Assembly (NCBI GenBank): GCA_016741945.1
Contig: JACVCQ010000070.1
Coordinates: 1 to 8,627, forward strand
DNA length: 8,627 bases
Direction: 5' to 3'
DNA from: Chitinophagaceae bacterium
GTDB lineage: Bacteria > Bacteroidota > Bacteroidia > Chitinophagales > Chitinophagaceae
Positions 6,076-8,627 of this stretch are shown in pieces. Each line of letters begins with the position of its first letter. Positions within the stretch are counted from its first letter, which is position 1. The notes beneath the pieces were generated by a model. The model worked only from the letters and a program-made list of their open reading frames with translations, searched no databases and was not told the origin of the DNA. The translations under genes were made by a program, and so were the position numbers.

Positions 6076-6486
6076 ATGAAAACTATCTTACAAAAGTTTC
6101 TTGTATTGCTGTTGCTGATCTCCTTCGCTAATATAGTGACTGCGAGACCCGGATGCCATTTGAGAACTGTAGATACCACTGCCGATGCTGAAGACCTAAA
6201 GTTTAATAAGACTGAATCATTTACACTCATTGAGTTTATTCTGGAACGAGTGCATGGTCTTTCAGATAATATACCCAATAATGAGGAAACCGGTGTTCAT
6301 TACAGTGTTTTCAGAACACACGGTAAAATTACCTCTACTCCTCGTATCAAATCTGCTGAACAGCCAAAGAATGTAATCTACTTGGTATCTGTTCCTGCTA
6401 TCGATTTGAAGCACTATACTTTTCGGTATAGCTCACCCATTACTGGGATCCTTCACAGTTTTCTTTTCCGGTTAACACCTTTTTGA
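6076..6486 (+). CDS. Exported small protein of unknown function
   Basis: 136 residues; not recognised as a named family. A clear Sec signal peptide is seen: MKT, basic K7, a hydrophobic core FLVLLLLISFANI (8-20), and likely cleavage after VTA (residue 23). There is no lipobox Cys, so the 113-residue mature protein should be periplasmic or outer-membrane associated. It has a single cysteine (C27), a central polar region, and a C-terminus HYTFRYSSPITGILHSFLFRLTPF (113-136) of alternating aromatic and hydrophobic residues ending in Phe, as outer-membrane strands often do; membrane insertion is speculative. A good -7 promoter element lies upstream and the start follows the first ATG. It precedes the efflux genes by 88 bases in the same direction, so it may be a companion of the pump or an independent gene. 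Composition resembles its neighbours. Confidence 0.7.
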   Translation: MKTILQKFLVLLLLISFANIVTARPGCHLRTVDTTADAEDLKFNKTESFTLIEFILERVHGLSDNIPNNEETGVHYSVFRTHGKITSTPRIKSAEQPKNVIYLVSVPAIDLKHYTFRYSSPITGILHSFLFRLTPF

Positions 6487-6515
6487 TCTCTATTCGTTTT
6501 CGGCTTTTTCCTTTG
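6483..6515 (+). promoter_or_regulatory. Weak candidate promoter for the RND efflux operon
   Basis: TTG (6483-6485) followed after 22 bases by TTCCTTTG (6508-6515) resembles TTG / TAnnTTTG with one mismatch at the second -7 base. It overlaps the stop codon of the exported protein gene. If real, the efflux pair has its own start about 50 bases upstream of the adaptor; otherwise it is read through from 6015. No regulator gene or clear operator is visible. Confidence 0.25.
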
Positions 6516-6574
6516 CTTCCCATTCGGTGAAGCATGCACATGATTCATACTATTCATCAATTTAAACGAGTGAA

Positions 6575-7693
6575 ATGAGATCAATTTTACCTGTAATGGG
6601 CGTATGCATATTATTATTCTTTTCCTGCACCTCTGAAAATAAGGAAGGACAAAAAGAACAGGAGATGATTTTGCCTGTTCTTGAAATCACTAAAACCGAT
6701 ACACAGCTGATGGTTGATTATGTATCAGATATTCAAGCTGTAAAAAATGTAGAAATACGTGCACGTGTCAATGGTTTTTTAGAGAAAATTTTTGTCGATG
6801 AGGGACAAAGTGTAAAAAAAGGGCAACTTCTTTTTCAAATCAATGATTTAGAATATACAACTGATTTGGCAAGAGCAAAAGCAAATGTATCTAATGCACA
6901 AGCAGAAGCGAAAGCTGCCGAATTGGAAGTATCGAGAACCAAACTTTTGGTAGAAAAAAAAGTAATATCCTCAACAGAATATGAATTGGCTTTTGCCAGA
7001 GTAAAGGCAGCTAATGCAAAAGTAGAGGAAGCATTGGCATTACAATCGAGTGCTCAGAATAAATTATCCCTAACAAATATTAAGTCTCCATTTGATGGGA
7101 TCATTGATCGTATTCCATTAAAAATCGGAAGTATGATTGATCCTGGTGCATTACTGACAACCCTTTCGGATATACATGATGTATTTGCGTATTTCCATAT
7201 CTCAGAAAGTGAATACCTCCGCATTAAAAAAGGTATGAATGAAACCCATCAGAATGTTCCGGTTCAGCTGATACTAGCTGATGGTACAAAATATAAACAG
7301 CAAGGTAAGATTGAAACTGTTGATGGGGAGATCAATGATAATACAGGTGCAATTGCTTTTAGGGCAAGATTCCCCAATCCTGATAAATTATTACGACATG
7401 GGGCTTCTGGGAAAGTTCGATTGATTAGTGAAGTAAAAGATGCGATGTTGATACCACAAAAATCAGTATTCGAAATCCAAGATAAAAACTATGTTTTTGT
7501 AGTTGGTTCAGACAATATTGTTAAGATGCGAGGCTTCACCTACAGCAAACGAGTCGCAGATTTTTATATAGTTGAGCAGGGTTTAATAGCTGGTGAGAAA
7601 ATTGTATACGAAGGTGTACAAAACATACGCGATGGCATTAAAATTAAACCGAAAATGATAAGTACGGCCAATATAATTGCTTACAAAAAATAA
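6575..7693 (+). CDS. RND efflux periplasmic adaptor lipoprotein (membrane fusion protein, AcrA/MexE type)
   Basis: 372 residues, typical for the family. A lipoprotein signal ends in the lipobox LFFSC with C18 as the lipidated residue, anchoring the protein in the periplasm. Next come a first beta/lipoyl half motif (VEIRARVNGFLEKIFVDEGQSVKKGQLLFQI, 59-89), an Ala/Glu/Lys-rich alpha-hairpin coiled coil (about 93-165) that would contact the outer-membrane channel, the second lipoyl half (LTNIKSPFDGIIDRI, 166-180), a beta-barrel domain (about 200-285) with the hallmark DGEINDNTGAIAFRARFPNPD (250-270), and a membrane-proximal domain starting at AMLIPQKSVFEI. It bridges the inner-membrane pump encoded 8 bases downstream to a TolC-like channel. 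The family exports drugs, bile salts, dyes or metabolites; the substrate cannot be read from the sequence. ATG at 6575 is the only start giving the full lipoprotein signal. Confidence 0.95.
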   Translation: MRSILPVMGVCILLFFSCTSENKEGQKEQEMILPVLEITKTDTQLMVDYVSDIQAVKNVEIRARVNGFLEKIFVDEGQSVKKGQLLFQINDLEYTTDLARAKANVSNAQAEAKAAELEVSRTKLLVEKKVISSTEYELAFARVKAANAKVEEALALQSSAQNKLSLTNIKSPFDGIIDRIPLKIGSMIDPGALLTTLSDIHDVFAYFHISESEYLRIKKGMNETHQNVPVQLILADGTKYKQQGKIETVDGEINDNTGAIAFRARFPNPDKLLRHGASGKVRLISEVKDAMLIPQKSVFEIQDKNYVFVVGSDNIVKMRGFTYSKRVADFYIVEQGLIAGEKIVYEGVQNIRDGIKIKPKMISTANIIAYKK

Positions 7694-7701
7694 TCTATCC
7701 C

Positions 7702-8627
7702 ATGTTTGATATATTCATCAAGCGACCCATTTTATCGCTTGTTATTTCGTTATTAATTATCTTGTTGGGATTACTGGCATTGTTCACTCTTCCGGTAACT
7801 CAATTTCCTGATATTGTTCCTCCCTCTGTTACAGTAACCGCTAAATATACTGGCGCTAATGCTGAAGTATGTGCAAAAGCAGTAGCTACCCCATTGGAAA
7901 GAGCTATCAATGGTGTTCCAGGTATGACGTATATGTCATCTGTGTCTAGTAATAATGGTATTACTTTAATTACAGTTTCATTTAAAGTGGGTACTGATCC
8001 TGATCAGGCAGCAGTGAATGTACAAAACCGTGTTACTACGGTATTAGATGAACTGCCTGAAGAAGTAATTAAAGCAGGCGTTACTACTGAGAAGGAAGTG
8101 AATAGTATGTTACTGTATCTGAACATTATGAGTGATGATAGTACAGCCGATGAAAAATTTATTTACAATTTCGCAGATATCAATATCCTGCAAGAGCTTA
8201 AAAGAATAGATGGGGTTGGCTTTGCTGAGATCATGGGTTCAAAAGAATATGCCATGCGTATTTGGCTGAAACCGGATAAAATGCTTGCTTATAATATTTC
8301 AGCTAATGAAGTAGTGGATATTCTTCGGAATCAAAATGTGGAAGCTGCACCGGGGAAAACTGGAGAAAGTTCCGGAATGGATGCGGGCTCTTTACAATAT
8401 GTACTTCGGTATACTGGAAAGAAAGCTAGTGCTCCTGAATATGAAAATATTGTTATCAGATCCGAACAAAATGGCTCTGTTCTTCGACTAAAAGATATTG
8501 CCGATGTTGAATTTGGATCGATGACATATAGTATGGTATCTAAAACGGATGGTAAGCCATCTGCTTCCCTTATGTTAAAACAAAGACCCGGATCGAATGC
8601 AAGAGATGTTATCAAAAATGGGAAGCA
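7702..8627 (+). CDS. RND efflux pump, inner-membrane permease of HAE1/AcrB type (3' end missing)
   Basis: The frame opens at ATG 7702 and is uninterrupted to the right edge, giving 308 of the roughly 1040 residues usual for this family. The N-terminus MFDIFIKRPILSLVISLLII with a first membrane helix (about 10-30), LPVTQFPDIVPPSVTVTAKYTGA (30-52), the PLERAINGVPGMTYMSS segment, DPDQAAVNVQNRV (99-111), YAMRIWLKPDKM (183-194), NVEAAPG and LRLKDIADVEFG (261-272) align with the porter and docking domains of AcrB. It is a proton-driven trimeric pump in the inner membrane. It follows the adaptor stop by 8 bases and is surely cotranscribed. The transmembrane proton-relay residues lie beyond the window, so function cannot be judged from them. 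The outer-membrane channel gene is not seen. Confidence 0.95.
   Translation, partial: MFDIFIKRPILSLVISLLIILLGLLALFTLPVTQFPDIVPPSVTVTAKYTGANAEVCAKAVATPLERAINGVPGMTYMSSVSSNNGITLITVSFKVGTDPDQAAVNVQNRVTTVLDELPEEVIKAGVTTEKEVNSMLLYLNIMSDDSTADEKFIYNFADINILQELKRIDGVGFAEIMGSKEYAMRIWLKPDKMLAYNISANEVVDILRNQNVEAAPGKTGESSGMDAGSLQYVLRYTGKKASAPEYENIVIRSEQNGSVLRLKDIADVEFGSMTYSMVSKTDGKPSASLMLKQRPGSNARDVIKNGK

Noticed and set aside
8331..8615. Minus-strand open frame of 94 codons near the right edge
   Set aside because: It lies opposite the continuous, well-matched AcrB-type coding frame and has no recognisable features.

Overview
The window looks like a chromosomal segment of a Bacteroidota bacterium, most likely Chitinophagaceae or a close relative. 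This rests on four things: a giant surface protein ending in a type IX secretion (T9SS) sorting domain; the short Bacteroidota form of AMP nucleosidase; a stand-alone HsdR N-terminal nuclease domain; and promoter candidates of the TTG / TAnnTTTG type used by this phylum, with almost no Shine-Dalgarno sequences. Nothing here looks like a phage, plasmid, insertion sequence, CRISPR array or RNA gene.

Layout. Bases 1-3183 (+) are the 3' part of a large secreted mosaic protein: PKD-like, Ig-like and HYR-like modules, then a probable beta-helix region carrying a striking Cys/His decapeptide repeat, then the T9SS sorting domain. A bidirectional terminator hairpin separates it from a convergent 150-residue PD-(D/E)xK nuclease-like gene (3373-3825, -). 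That gene shares an 87-base divergent promoter region with AMP nucleosidase amn (3913-4683, +). Convergent to amn is a two-gene minus-strand unit, tdk (thymidine kinase) followed by ccmB (haem exporter permease), overlapping by 11 bases. A short inverted array of 7-bp repeats lies between amn and ccmB. Divergent from tdk are a 136-residue exported protein of unknown function (6076-6486, +), then an RND efflux pair: a lipoprotein periplasmic adaptor (6575-7693, +) and the first 308 codons of the inner-membrane pump (7702 to the right edge, +).

How the parts relate. The central genes are housekeeping: nucleotide salvage or turnover (amn, tdk) and cytochrome c maturation (ccmB). The right end is the start of a tripartite drug or metabolite efflux operon; its outer-membrane channel would be expected beyond the window. 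The left end is an accessory cell-surface gene. No single new multi-gene system is evident. The items most worth following are the Cys/His repeat in the surface protein, the intact catalytic signature of the orphan nuclease-like protein, the 7-bp intergenic repeat hairpin, and the apparently face-to-face promoters between the nuclease-like gene and amn.
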